Both the position numbers and the translations under genes were made by a program. Below are positions 17,701 through 25,063 of a DNA stretch of 64,000 bases, in pieces. Within the stretch, counting starts at the first letter, position 1, and every line of letters starts with the position of its first letter. The stretch comes from Nitrosomonas sp. (GTDB taxonomy: Bacteria > Pseudomonadota > Gammaproteobacteria > Burkholderiales > Nitrosomonadaceae), in NCBI GenBank assembly GCA_019745325.1, contig JAIETK010000016.1, positions 33,760-97,759 of the forward strand, given 5' to 3'. The notes below the pieces were generated by a model. It saw nothing but the letters and a program-made list of their open reading frames with translations. It was not told the DNA's origin and ran no database searches.

Positions 17701-18589
17701 GTAAGTCGTTAATTGTTTTCCGCAAGGCTTGCTCACGCTGAGCGCTTGCGAGTGTAACCTGCGCAAGTTGATTTTGTAGCGAAGCAAGGGAATGTTCACT
17801 ATCAGTAAGCTGGCTGCGAAGATTGGAAATCAAGTCTTCACGATATTGGATCAAACCCTCTAATTGCTCTCCGGTCAGTAGCATTTTCCATTTATCGTAA
17901 ACTTTACTTCTCGATTCCTTTATAAAAATTTCATCTTGCTTGAGTCCCAAGCCTGAGTGTCCATGATTGCGATAAGTGGCGGTAATTGTGTCGATATGCA
18001 GAATCTCGGTATGCTGAGAAAGCTGAATCCAGAAATCCCAATCTTCAAAAACCTGTAGATTTTCATCAAAGCCGCAATGATCGACAGTGACTAAAGATCG
18101 CTCAAACAGCATGGCATGAATCGGGATGAAGTTTCTTCCCCAAAGTCGGCGTTGATCGTAGGATTCGTTAAATGCAGTGACATGCTGAAGTTGCTGATCC
18201 ACATAATTTTCAACGCGCACGCCGGAGTAGGCGCAGCGGACGCTGGGGTGATTTTGTAGAGCCGTAACTAGATTGGTAATATGTTCCGGATAAAATAAAT
18301 CGTCGTCGTCAAGGAAAATCAGATAGCTTCCTTTCGCTGAATGCAGTCCAATGTTAGCTGCCCGGCTTCGATTTAATGTCTCATCAATTTCAACTGTTCT
18401 GAGTGGAAAACGTCCGCACCATTCACCTAATTTCCGATGATCCCTGCCTTTGGCATTGACAATCACAACTTCAATATTCGGATAGGTTTGCGCAGCGACA
18501 GAATCGATCGCTTCGGCCAATGTTGGACGATCCATGCTACGGATGATGACACTTACAAGCGGGTACACAGCACTGTTTTCTACAGGCAT
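14726..18589 (-). CDS. giant multidomain glycan synthesis protein: GT2, RgpF-like domain, HAD
   Basis: A 1287-residue protein. Residues about 11-230 are a GT-A glycosyltransferase (PLVSVIIRSMDRPTLAEAID, then FLDDDDLFYPEHI). Residues about 255-315 are a coiled coil with three 7-residue repeats (TINDLQK, TISDLQK, TINDLFH). Residues about 425-640 match rhamnan synthesis protein F (IAIHAHIFYADLTDEF, NRGRDIAPLF, YDYIAHIHSKKS). Residues about 690-910 are a HAD-like domain (VVFDIFDTLLTRP, LASDMYLPKP, MMIGDNEHSD). The rest is a domain often found after this HAD type. It probably builds or ends a rhamnose-containing polymer; domain roles come from family knowledge, the combination is inference. Confidence 0.88.
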   Translation of the reverse strand: MPVENSAVYPLVSVIIRSMDRPTLAEAIDSVAAQTYPNIEVVIVNAKGRDHRKLGEWCGRFPLRTVEIDETLNRSRAANIGLHSAKGSYLIFLDDDDLFYPEHITNLVTALQNHPSVRCAYSGVRVENYVDQQLQHVTAFNESYDQRRLWGRNFIPIHAMLFERSLVTVDHCGFDENLQVFEDWDFWIQLSQHTEILHIDTITATYRNHGHSGLGLKQDEIFIKESRSKVYDKWKMLLTGEQLEGLIQYREDLISNLRSQLTDSEHSLASLQNQLAQVTLASAQREQALRKTINDLQKTISDLQKTINDLFHSTSWRITAPLRFLIRIIRGQHHAAWDGLRRRIFPLLKAVYWRLPPQWRNHALNMAYRIAGPLFSGMGHYELWQAGKAGFTNQRPIDPCGLLAGMVDISTIAPLTTPPAERIAIHAHIFYADLTDEFAKFLGNMPFPYDLFVSTTNEAASQMCRQAFSHLPQLGQLTITIVPNRGRDIAPLFCTFGEALQQYDYIAHIHSKKSLYNNGATDGWREYLLTSLLGSQLQIQKIFALLTGEKTVGFIYPQNFSKLPYLANTWLSNQGLGYLWCRKLGIPTIPRGYFDFPAGSMFWTRTEALQPLFDAQLKIEDFPEEARQNDATLAHCIERLFVLVTRQSGFNSVILRDTQSNSWSRWHFEQYLLRKQENIHAMLADPALRVVVFDIFDTLLTRPLLNPESIKNMVAHRAGGEISRLYLELRALAETQARQKAGRDVGLDAIFAEFSILSGLSPEAANPLRSLEETIEQEIVTPRPEVIALLQLALSLGKRVVLASDMYLPKPVIEKMLTRHGISGWHTFYLSSDNGLRKDSGDFYRQLLLHEGVSPSEVMMIGDNEHSDAQIPVDMGIKSLHVMRPVELARAIPRLGPLIERSLYSDDLNRQLTLGTIAQANFHPVFFPHFDPADLVPATPWAIGYTIAGPVVLSFVQWLSEKAAADGMQRLYFLAREGQILKIAYDRWVSNNANAIASDYLVLSRRAITVPMISNLDDILQIARIQYFPNHLSEFIQERYGLKLSHQECEDLARLGLWPKNKLVAVENENIDHLIPVLQALELRILTNAQIEYPGLLAYLNSLGLNSATKSAIVDIGYSATIQSYLNRLMNQTIHGYYLMTIERAQKVSAQYDAITQGCFAHFINPKINALPMFIKSFSLEKLLSSDDAQIVCYRQTDAENITPEFRQLADEERQSMKTRAEIRRGIMDFVNQSITIRDQLVGDFEVPLDIATALFDEFIEHPSQSEKDILGALVLDDHYCGRGIVS
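17667..17729 (-). repeat. three tandem 21-bp units coding coiled-coil heptads
   Basis: Three 21-base units lie head to tail (17667-17687, 17688-17708, 17709-17729), differing at a few positions. Each encodes one heptad (K/R-TI-N/S-DLQ). They are inside the coiled coil of the 1287-residue protein and could change copy number by slippage without shifting the frame. Confidence 0.85.
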
Positions 18590-18648
18590 CCTGGAATTCC
18601 GGAATTATTTGGGATAGAAAAAACTTAAACTCGAGAAGTAAGCCAAGT

Positions 18649-19428
18649 TTAACGCTTCAATAGGTTTTCAAGATAGAGCCGCAAGTTTAGCATTTTTTGC
18701 AGCAAGCCTCCAAAAGCGGCATGCTTTTCCACTTCGGTAAAAGCTTCGGCATAATTACCGTCTCGCTTGCCAGGCAAATAAAGACCCCGGTAGCTGGCTA
18801 ATCCCAAACTGGCGGAGAGATAATCGCAATGCGCCAGCGGTAAGGCGTAGCAGGAAATCGCTTGTTTCTTGATGTCGATTACGCTGCCGATGTCGATGAC
18901 ATGGGTAGCAGGAAGCGGGCACCAGATTTCGTAAATGAACGCGCGACCCGGCATCTTCCGGTTCTGCCAGCAAGAAAGAACGGCTTGGCCGATGGCGACA
19001 TGGTCGCGGTGGTAATCCAATACCGAAGGCACGAACAGCCAATCCGGCTGGAATTGCTGTAACAATTGCCCGACTTTTTTCTCAAAACCGGATGAATTTC
19101 GGAAGCTGCCATCCGGCTCATCGAGGAATTCAATGTCGTCGATTCCAAGCACTGACAGGGCGGCAATGGCCTCCTTGCGGCGGATGGCGGGAGCATCGGC
19201 GTCAAGGTTGCCCGCGCCGGCGCCGTCGGTGACGAAAACAACTTTTATCTTACATTGTTTCTGCTGCAGCAACGCCAAGGCGCCGCCGCAGCCCAGCGTT
19301 TCATCATCCGGATGCGGTGCAAAAACAAGCACAGCGCCACGCTCAATCGGAGTGAGCGGGGCCGGCAAGGGGCAGAGATCCAAACGGGCGATTTTAGCCT
19401 GCTGCAGCTTGGCGATAAATTGTTTCAT
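18649..19428 (-). CDS. PIG-L family deacetylase
   Basis: A 259-residue protein using the ATG at 19428 (MKQFIAKLQQAKIAR). Family signature FAPHPDDETLGCGGAL binds zinc, with a second site in LDYHRDHVAIGQAVL. PIG-L enzymes remove N-acetyl groups from sugars such as GlcNAc, so it may deacetylate a residue of the polysaccharide or its precursor. The frame is open to an ATG at 19515, but that would lie deeper inside the upstream glycosyltransferase gene; the chosen start already overlaps it by 35 bases. Confidence 0.88.
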   Translation of the reverse strand: MKQFIAKLQQAKIARLDLCPLPAPLTPIERGAVLVFAPHPDDETLGCGGALALLQQKQCKIKVVFVTDGAGAGNLDADAPAIRRKEAIAALSVLGIDDIEFLDEPDGSFRNSSGFEKKVGQLLQQFQPDWLFVPSVLDYHRDHVAIGQAVLSCWQNRKMPGRAFIYEIWCPLPATHVIDIGSVIDIKKQAISCYALPLAHCDYLSASLGLASYRGLYLPGKRDGNYAEAFTEVEKHAAFGGLLQKMLNLRLYLENLLKR

Positions 19429-20575
19429 AGTGATCGGTGATTTTAGCGATATCGGGCCACGCCTCAGCTCTTGCCCGGCCTTTTTGAACAATTCTTTGAC
19501 GCAGCTGAGCATCATTTAACATGCGCTGCATCGATTCCGCAAGCGCGTCGGCGTTGGGTGCGGATAATAATGCACCATCACCGGTAACTTCCGGTACACC
19601 GCCAACGGCTGTGCACACTGCGGCAGTGCCTGCGGTCAATGCTTCCAGATTGGCCAGGCCGAACGATTCCGACGCCGAAGCGCTGACATACAAGTCGGCG
19701 GCGCAAAGATATAAACCGATATCGCCGGTAACCGCGAACAGGATTTCACGCTGGAATCGCAGTTGCCGCGCTTGCTGCTGCAATAGGCGGTGATCGCCTT
19801 CGCCGAGGATGACCAGTTGCAAATCTTTTTCCAGAATCAATTGGGAGCACGCTTCGATGAGCATGGGAAATTGTTTCACCGGCGCGATACGGCCAACGCT
19901 GAGAATGTAAATAGCCGTGTCGTTCCAGCCCAGCCGCTGCCGCGCTTCCTGGCGGCTATAGAGATTAAGCGAAGGACGTGCATGAACGATGGAGTGCCAG
20001 TTTTCAGGAAGCGGGGTAATTTTCAAGTCACCGGCGATCTGATTCAGACACCGGCGGGTCGGCGCGATCACCCAGGATGCGGCGAGCAATGTGCATGCTT
20101 CCCAGCGGCGCATGATGCGCATGATTGGCCGGCTCATGTGAACGCCGTCTTCGTGGATTGCTTGCGCATAGCAGCCGAAGCCATGCTCGGTGACGCCCCA
20201 GGCGATGGAGCGGTTGCGGTGAAAATGCAAAAAAAAACGCAAGCCTGCGGCGATCAAAGGGTCGTGACAATGCACATGCGTATATTGCTGCGAAACCGAA
20301 AGCTTGGCGGCGAGGCGGCCCATGTTGAGCCGCTCCAGCAGCACTTGCAGCAACGCTGAGAAATTAGTGCGGGCAGGCCATTTACTCAGCAGGAATGAAC
20401 CAATGGAATGGCAACGGTGCTGCCAAAATAAGGCGCGTTGCCCTAAATCGGCCTGGCAAAGATAGTCGGCGGCAATACCGCGGCGGCGGAGTTCTTCAAG
20501 CAGCGGCGCAAGGCTGCGGCCAAGGCCGTAACGCTGATCGGCCCGTGTTTCGCGGGTAACCATGAGAATTTTCAT
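19394..20575 (-). CDS. family 4 glycosyltransferase
   Basis: A 393-residue GT-B enzyme. The N-terminal half begins MKILMVTRETRADQRYGLGR; the C-terminal Rossmann half holds ILSVGRIAPVKQFPMLIEAC and the nucleotide-sugar motif VSASASESFGLANLEALTAG, giving the E-x7-E signature of GT4. It uses an activated sugar to extend the polysaccharide at the cytoplasmic face. It overlaps the deacetylase start and follows the methyltransferase-acetyltransferase fusion by 13 bases. Confidence 0.92.
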   Translation of the reverse strand: MKILMVTRETRADQRYGLGRSLAPLLEELRRRGIAADYLCQADLGQRALFWQHRCHSIGSFLLSKWPARTNFSALLQVLLERLNMGRLAAKLSVSQQYTHVHCHDPLIAAGLRFFLHFHRNRSIAWGVTEHGFGCYAQAIHEDGVHMSRPIMRIMRRWEACTLLAASWVIAPTRRCLNQIAGDLKITPLPENWHSIVHARPSLNLYSRQEARQRLGWNDTAIYILSVGRIAPVKQFPMLIEACSQLILEKDLQLVILGEGDHRLLQQQARQLRFQREILFAVTGDIGLYLCAADLYVSASASESFGLANLEALTAGTAAVCTAVGGVPEVTGDGALLSAPNADALAESMQRMLNDAQLRQRIVQKGRARAEAWPDIAKITDHYETIYRQAAAG

Positions 20576-20588
20576 GAAGATGGATTAT

Positions 20589-22418
20589 TTAACGGAAATC
20601 CATATCGCCGGACATCAGCCACCAGCGGTCGCGCAGCAATTCGATGGCCGGCGCGCAATCCCAGATGCTGGCCGGAATACGGAAATCCAGCGCTTGCTGG
20701 ATGCCGCCGGTAGCAGCGAAATGCGCTGCAAAATTTTCGGTTATTTTGCAATAAAGCCGCTGATGGCCGTTAATGCCTGCCAGCCGCCTGGCGTGCAGAA
20801 TCAATTCGGGGATTTCTCGGAGCGCTGCCACCAGATCGACCACTTCGCAGCCATTGGAATCATGACGCAACACGATAATTCCACGCGCTTTGCCGCCAAA
20901 GCGGCTTTTTACCAGTACGATTTGGTAGTGATTCGAGGGGTGATTCAGGTAACGGTGCTGCAAGTAAGACCAATCGCGAATGCCGACGAGGGATCCGGAT
21001 AAATCTTGCGCCATTTTCCGCCAGCAGTGACCGGCAGCGGCAGCGGCGTAGTCATCGCCGGTCCGGTCAACCGCATATAACCGGGATTTGATGCGTGGCC
21101 ATTTGGGCAGCGGATCCCAGGAGAATTCGACCATTCTTCCGACTTCCGCGTACAGTCCATAGCGCTCCGCAACTTTCATCGCCCGTTCGTTTGGAAAACC
21201 GAATCCCAATAGATAAGGTTTGTTGTAACCAATGTAACGTTCCAGGAAAGTTGCGGCCATCAGAAAGAAGGGCCCTTTTTTCGTCAATGTGCCGCGTTCA
21301 CTGCTATCCACCATGACATCGCCGATTTGCACAGCAGTTTGCGGTTGACCGAAAAAAAGAATCTTTCTTGCGATGCCGCCATAATGCGCGATTAATTGAT
21401 GTTCCCGCCAGACCCCGATCTCCCGTCCTGGGAGAGTGTTGTATTTCCAATGCCAGACTGCCGGTGTCATGTCGTGATTGAAGGTTTTTCTGAACAGATC
21501 AAACAGTGCCGGGAGCTGATTTTTTTTCAGCAGTTGCAGGCGCCATTTGGGTTGGGTTTTCTTTCTGAACAGCAGCAGCGCATAACCGGCTTGCTGGTTG
21601 CGGTACAGGTCGCGGAAAACCCGGTTGGATTGTTCGAGTTGCGCAAGTTGTTCGTGACTCAGCGACAGATCCTTGATTAGCCGTTGCCGGTGCGTGGCGA
21701 TGATTTGCAGACGGTAATCCACTGCCGGTGCGGCTAAAGCGGATAGATCCGTGTGTTCGATAAGCTCGAAACCGAACCGGCCAGCCAACGTGATCATATG
21801 ATCCAGGTAGTGAAGATTCGCGGGGTTGCGTAAGGTTGCATCGTTCTTCAGCAGGAACTCATCCATCAAAAGCAAGTGCCCGGATGGCGCCAGTAAATCT
21901 TGTGCTTTGTTGAAAATTGCCAGTGGTTCGATGGTTTGTGCCGAGTCCTTAAGCAAAATGGCTGCAAAGCTTTCCGGTTCGGCTTTATACGTTTCCAATT
22001 CGTGATGGGTGACGAGGTTGTCCGTGCTTGATGCATCTTGAACATAAGCCATCGCCCGGGTAGCGGCAGTGATGCTTTGAACGGTGTAACCGCGTTGGCT
22101 TAACCATGAAAGAGCGGCGTCTGAACCGCTGCTACCGATTTCCAGAATCTGTCCGGGAGGCGGCGGAAGTTTGGTCAAAATCAAGTCCGCGAATTCCCGT
22201 TGCGTAACTGGAGAAAAGCGTGTGACATCCGGGAACGAGTCGTGATGAAAACCGGCGGATTCACCTTCCTGCAGCATCCGGGCGTGCGCATAAACGTTAA
22301 ACGGAAAAGCAAGATTCCTGTGCGGCGGCGGAGCTGCGCTTGCGGATACCCGGTGATCCGCGTGCCGGTATAGTTGCATTTCCGGTTTCATCCATTTGTG
22401 CTCTATTGATTTCGTCAT
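20589..22418 (-). CDS. methyltransferase fused to GNAT-type acetyltransferase
   Basis: A 609-residue protein taken from the ATG at 22418 (MTKSIEHKWMKPE), just after the wzt stop at 22429; a longer frame to 22523 would overlap wzt deeply. Residues about 85-240 form a class I methyltransferase fold (ILEIGSSGSDAALSWL in place of the usual ExGxGxG, then LLAPSGHLLLMDEFL). Residues about 290-500 look like a GNAT/FemAB-type acyltransferase (LFDLFRKTFNHDMTP, HYGGIARKILFFG, GFGFPNERAMKVAERYGL). It follows an ABC exporter ATPase with a C-terminal polymer-recognition domain, so it may add the terminal cap on the chain; this is inference. Confidence 0.75.
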   Translation of the reverse strand: MTKSIEHKWMKPEMQLYRHADHRVSASAAPPPHRNLAFPFNVYAHARMLQEGESAGFHHDSFPDVTRFSPVTQREFADLILTKLPPPPGQILEIGSSGSDAALSWLSQRGYTVQSITAATRAMAYVQDASSTDNLVTHHELETYKAEPESFAAILLKDSAQTIEPLAIFNKAQDLLAPSGHLLLMDEFLLKNDATLRNPANLHYLDHMITLAGRFGFELIEHTDLSALAAPAVDYRLQIIATHRQRLIKDLSLSHEQLAQLEQSNRVFRDLYRNQQAGYALLLFRKKTQPKWRLQLLKKNQLPALFDLFRKTFNHDMTPAVWHWKYNTLPGREIGVWREHQLIAHYGGIARKILFFGQPQTAVQIGDVMVDSSERGTLTKKGPFFLMAATFLERYIGYNKPYLLGFGFPNERAMKVAERYGLYAEVGRMVEFSWDPLPKWPRIKSRLYAVDRTGDDYAAAAAGHCWRKMAQDLSGSLVGIRDWSYLQHRYLNHPSNHYQIVLVKSRFGGKARGIIVLRHDSNGCEVVDLVAALREIPELILHARRLAGINGHQRLYCKITENFAAHFAATGGIQQALDFRIPASIWDCAPAIELLRDRWWLMSGDMDFR

Positions 22419-22428
22419 GCTTAACCCA

Positions 22429-23694
22429 TCAAAGCGTATTTTCCCACCGGTGCGGGATTGAGAAATAGCCCTGTAAGCGGCCTGATTGTTTGATCTGAAG
22501 CGTGGCTGCCGCAACCGCTGCATCGTAAATGTGCAAACCGCGTTCGCACATCAGATAGATATTAATCAGATAATCACCTTTGAGTAATGGAATTTGATCC
22601 AATTGAAGATTGATTTTACCTATCCCTTCCGCTGTGCGTTGCAGCATGAATTGATCTTCCCATGTCGCCGCGCTGGTAATCGTGCGTCCATCCGGGGTTT
22701 GCAGCGTCATCGCGACATTGGGACAAGGTAACGACGGATCGGATGCAAAGGCAATCGATACTTGAACGCCGGATTCGCCGCTCGTGATAATAGCATGCTG
22801 CGTATTCGTGTTCTTTCCTTGTAGCTCGATTTTTACCAGCCGGGCGGTACCGGAGGGTTGTGCATTATTTTCTGGAGTAACGGTGTTGCCGGTAAATGGA
22901 GTAGATGCATCGCTTGCTGGGTTGGCAGTGTTGCCGTCAAGAAATGCCTGGTAGGCGGTCACGACTCCGGCTGATTCTCCATCCATCATTACGCGGCCGT
23001 GATTAATCCAGATCGTCCGGGTGCACAACGATTCCACCTGGAATAACGAATGCGAGCAAAATAATATGGTTTTTCCGGCGTCGCGCATTTGCATGATGCG
23101 CGCGAAGGATTTGCGGGCAAAAGCGCCATCACCGACAGACAGGGCTTCGTCGATTACCAGGATATCAGGATCGACGTTAATTGCGACGGAAAAAGCCAAA
23201 CGTACGTACATGCCGCTGGAATAGGTTTTTACCGGCTGATCAATGAAGTCCCGGACGCCAGAGAAATCGATAATGTCTTCAATCCGTCCGGTTATTTCTG
23301 ATTGACTGAGTCCCATAATGGCGGAACTCATAAAAATGTTTTCACGCCCGCTGAATTCGGGATTGAAACCGGCTCCGAGCTCCAATAACGCCGCAATCCG
23401 GCCATTGACTTGAACTTCGCCGTTGGTGGGTGTCAGCGTGCCGCAAACGAGTTGTAGCAATGTGGATTTTCCGGAGCCGTTTTGACCGACGATGCCAACC
23501 ACTTCTCCGGGCATTACGGTTAAATTGATTTCGTGCAATGCCCACAGCTCACGGAAAAAAAGCCGAGGCCCCAACCATCGTTGTGGCCATAAAAATTGTT
23601 TCAACCGGTCTTTGGGGTGCTGGTACAACTGATATCGTTTCGATAAATTGGTTGCCTTTATCGCTGGCTTGGAATCGGTAGTTTTAAAGGACAT
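22429..23694 (-). CDS. wzt: polysaccharide ABC transporter ATPase with C-terminal recognition domain (Wzt)
   Basis: A 421-residue protein. The first 250 residues are an ABC ATPase: GIVGQNGSGKSTLLQL (Walker A), YSSGMYVRLAFSVAI (signature), ILVIDEALSVGD (Walker B), LFCSHS (H-loop). A linker rich in Asn, Thr and Pro leads to a beta-rich C-terminal domain (about 280-421, with LKGDYLINIYLMCERGLHIYD) like the carbohydrate-binding domain of Wzt, which recognises a capped O-antigen chain. It overlaps the permease gene by 11 bases. Confidence 0.93.
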   Translation of the reverse strand: MSFKTTDSKPAIKATNLSKRYQLYQHPKDRLKQFLWPQRWLGPRLFFRELWALHEINLTVMPGEVVGIVGQNGSGKSTLLQLVCGTLTPTNGEVQVNGRIAALLELGAGFNPEFSGRENIFMSSAIMGLSQSEITGRIEDIIDFSGVRDFIDQPVKTYSSGMYVRLAFSVAINVDPDILVIDEALSVGDGAFARKSFARIMQMRDAGKTILFCSHSLFQVESLCTRTIWINHGRVMMDGESAGVVTAYQAFLDGNTANPASDASTPFTGNTVTPENNAQPSGTARLVKIELQGKNTNTQHAIITSGESGVQVSIAFASDPSLPCPNVAMTLQTPDGRTITSAATWEDQFMLQRTAEGIGKINLQLDQIPLLKGDYLINIYLMCERGLHIYDAAVAAATLQIKQSGRLQGYFSIPHRWENTL

Positions 23695-24691
23695 CGGCGA
23701 ATCCCTTCCGGGTTTTATTAAACCAGGTTAGCCCCATCCACGCGATGAAAACGGCCAGTGCATAATAAATGATAAGCCCGGTCCAATCCGGCATTTGTCC
23801 ATACAAAATGACCGCTCTTGCTTGTTCAATGATAAAAGTCAGGGGATTAAGGAACAGATAATTCCGGATTGACTCCGGTAGCGCCGAAGCAGGATAGAAA
23901 ATCGGGCTCAAAAATAACAGCATAGTTAAAACCAAGCCAATAAATTGACCGATATCGCGCACAAAAACACCGATAGAAGTGAGCATCCAGGACAGCCCCA
24001 TGGTGAGTAATACAAACGGCAGCACAATAATCGGCAGGAGCAGCAGTGTTAAATGAAGAGGATGATTAACGATCAGTAAAAAAATAATCAGTACCAGAAA
24101 ACTGATTCCAGCATGAAATAGGGCGGATCCTAAAGAAACCAGCGGCAAGATTTCGAGGGGAAAAATTACCTTTTTTACATAGTTAACATTGGTTAGTATT
24201 AATCCGGGCGCGCGGGATAAGCATTCAGAGAATAAGTTAAAAAGAATGAGGCCGGTAAATAATAACAGTGCAAAGGTAAATTTATCCTCGTAAATGTCAT
24301 TATTTTGAGGATCGAGCCGGACCTTAAAAACAACACCGAAAACGAACGTGTAGATAGCAAGCATCAAAATGGGATTAATGAATGACCATAATATTCCCAA
24401 AAAAGAGCCGCGATACCGGCCGATGATCTCCCGCTTGGTCATTTGCCGTATAAGCGCGTGGTGTTGCCACAGGTCAAAAAAACAATTGGGGAAATTAACT
24501 TTGGTCGGATGCAAGAATTGTAAGGTAAGGAAACATAGGATTGTTGTGAATGATAAGCGAAAAAGAGTTGGCGATAAAGGTTGTTCGTTCGTCCGTTCTT
24601 TTGATCGAATCGTGATAGAGTTGCAAAATTGTGCAGCAAGAGATGGCACGGGATGATTAAATAGCTGGTTTCCTATAAAGAATATAGCCAA
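23684..24691 (-). CDS. wzm: polysaccharide ABC transporter permease (Wzm)
   Basis: The family part begins at FFDLWQHHALIRQMTKREI and has six membrane helices (GILWSFINPILMLAIYTFVF onward) with the C-terminal NPLTFIIEQARAVILYG. The longest frame starts with ATG at 24691, but its first 60 residues are not like the family; a TTG at 24514 (then HPTKVNFPNCF) would give 276 residues and the usual length. No strong ribosome site marks either. With Wzt it exports a lipid-linked polysaccharide, probably O-antigen, across the inner membrane. First gene of the minus-strand polysaccharide cluster. Confidence 0.9.
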   Translation of the reverse strand: MAIFFIGNQLFNHPVPSLAAQFCNSITIRSKERTNEQPLSPTLFRLSFTTILCFLTLQFLHPTKVNFPNCFFDLWQHHALIRQMTKREIIGRYRGSFLGILWSFINPILMLAIYTFVFGVVFKVRLDPQNNDIYEDKFTFALLLFTGLILFNLFSECLSRAPGLILTNVNYVKKVIFPLEILPLVSLGSALFHAGISFLVLIIFLLIVNHPLHLTLLLLPIIVLPFVLLTMGLSWMLTSIGVFVRDIGQFIGLVLTMLLFLSPIFYPASALPESIRNYLFLNPLTFIIEQARAVILYGQMPDWTGLIIYYALAVFIAWMGLTWFNKTRKGFADVL

Positions 24692-25063
24692 ATGCTATCC
24701 AAGCGTAACCTTTGCAATATTTCCTATCATATTTCATATATTCAAGCAGAAAGAATTTTTGCCTAAAGCAAAAAAAGTGCCGCCGTATGTCCGCTCTATT
24801 TTAAAGTAATGATTTAAATTGCTACTGTTATTATGAAGAATATGCTGTTGCAAATAAGCAACATTTCGATAGAGCACTTCGGCTGTAAACTTGCAAAGCG
24901 AATTTGTTTTGGGCAGAATGTACTTTAACTTGGCTTTTGTGGTAATTTCTGCTAGGCAAATTGCTGACTTTGCAGAGATTACAAAGAGACATAGTGAAAA
25001 GTGAAAAACTTGCAAGTAATTTACTTTCGTAATTAATTTTAATTTTTATCAAGGGAGCTCCCC
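24692..25063. other. 372-base divergent intergenic region between wzm and the S-layer-like gene
   Basis: AT-rich and without a credible gene. It must carry the promoters for the polysaccharide cluster (leftward) and the S-layer-like gene (rightward). AAGGGAG just before the ATG at 25064 is a good ribosome site. I could not pick out a convincing -35/-10 pair; a long untranslated leader is possible, as for other highly expressed S-layer genes. Confidence 0.6.

Noticed and set aside
17667-17729. CRISPR-like array
   Set aside because: The units are 21-bp tandem repeats without spacers and encode coiled-coil heptads.
19133-20359. Plus-strand frames of 128 and 189 codons opposite the deacetylase and glycosyltransferase
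   Set aside because: Arg/Ala-rich shadow composition, no ribosome site, no family match; the minus-strand genes have clear motifs.
24734-25052. Minus-strand reading frames of 73-93 codons in the wzm/S-layer gap
   Set aside because: No family resemblance, Cys- and Phe-rich chance composition, and they would occupy the promoter region of two divergent gene sets.
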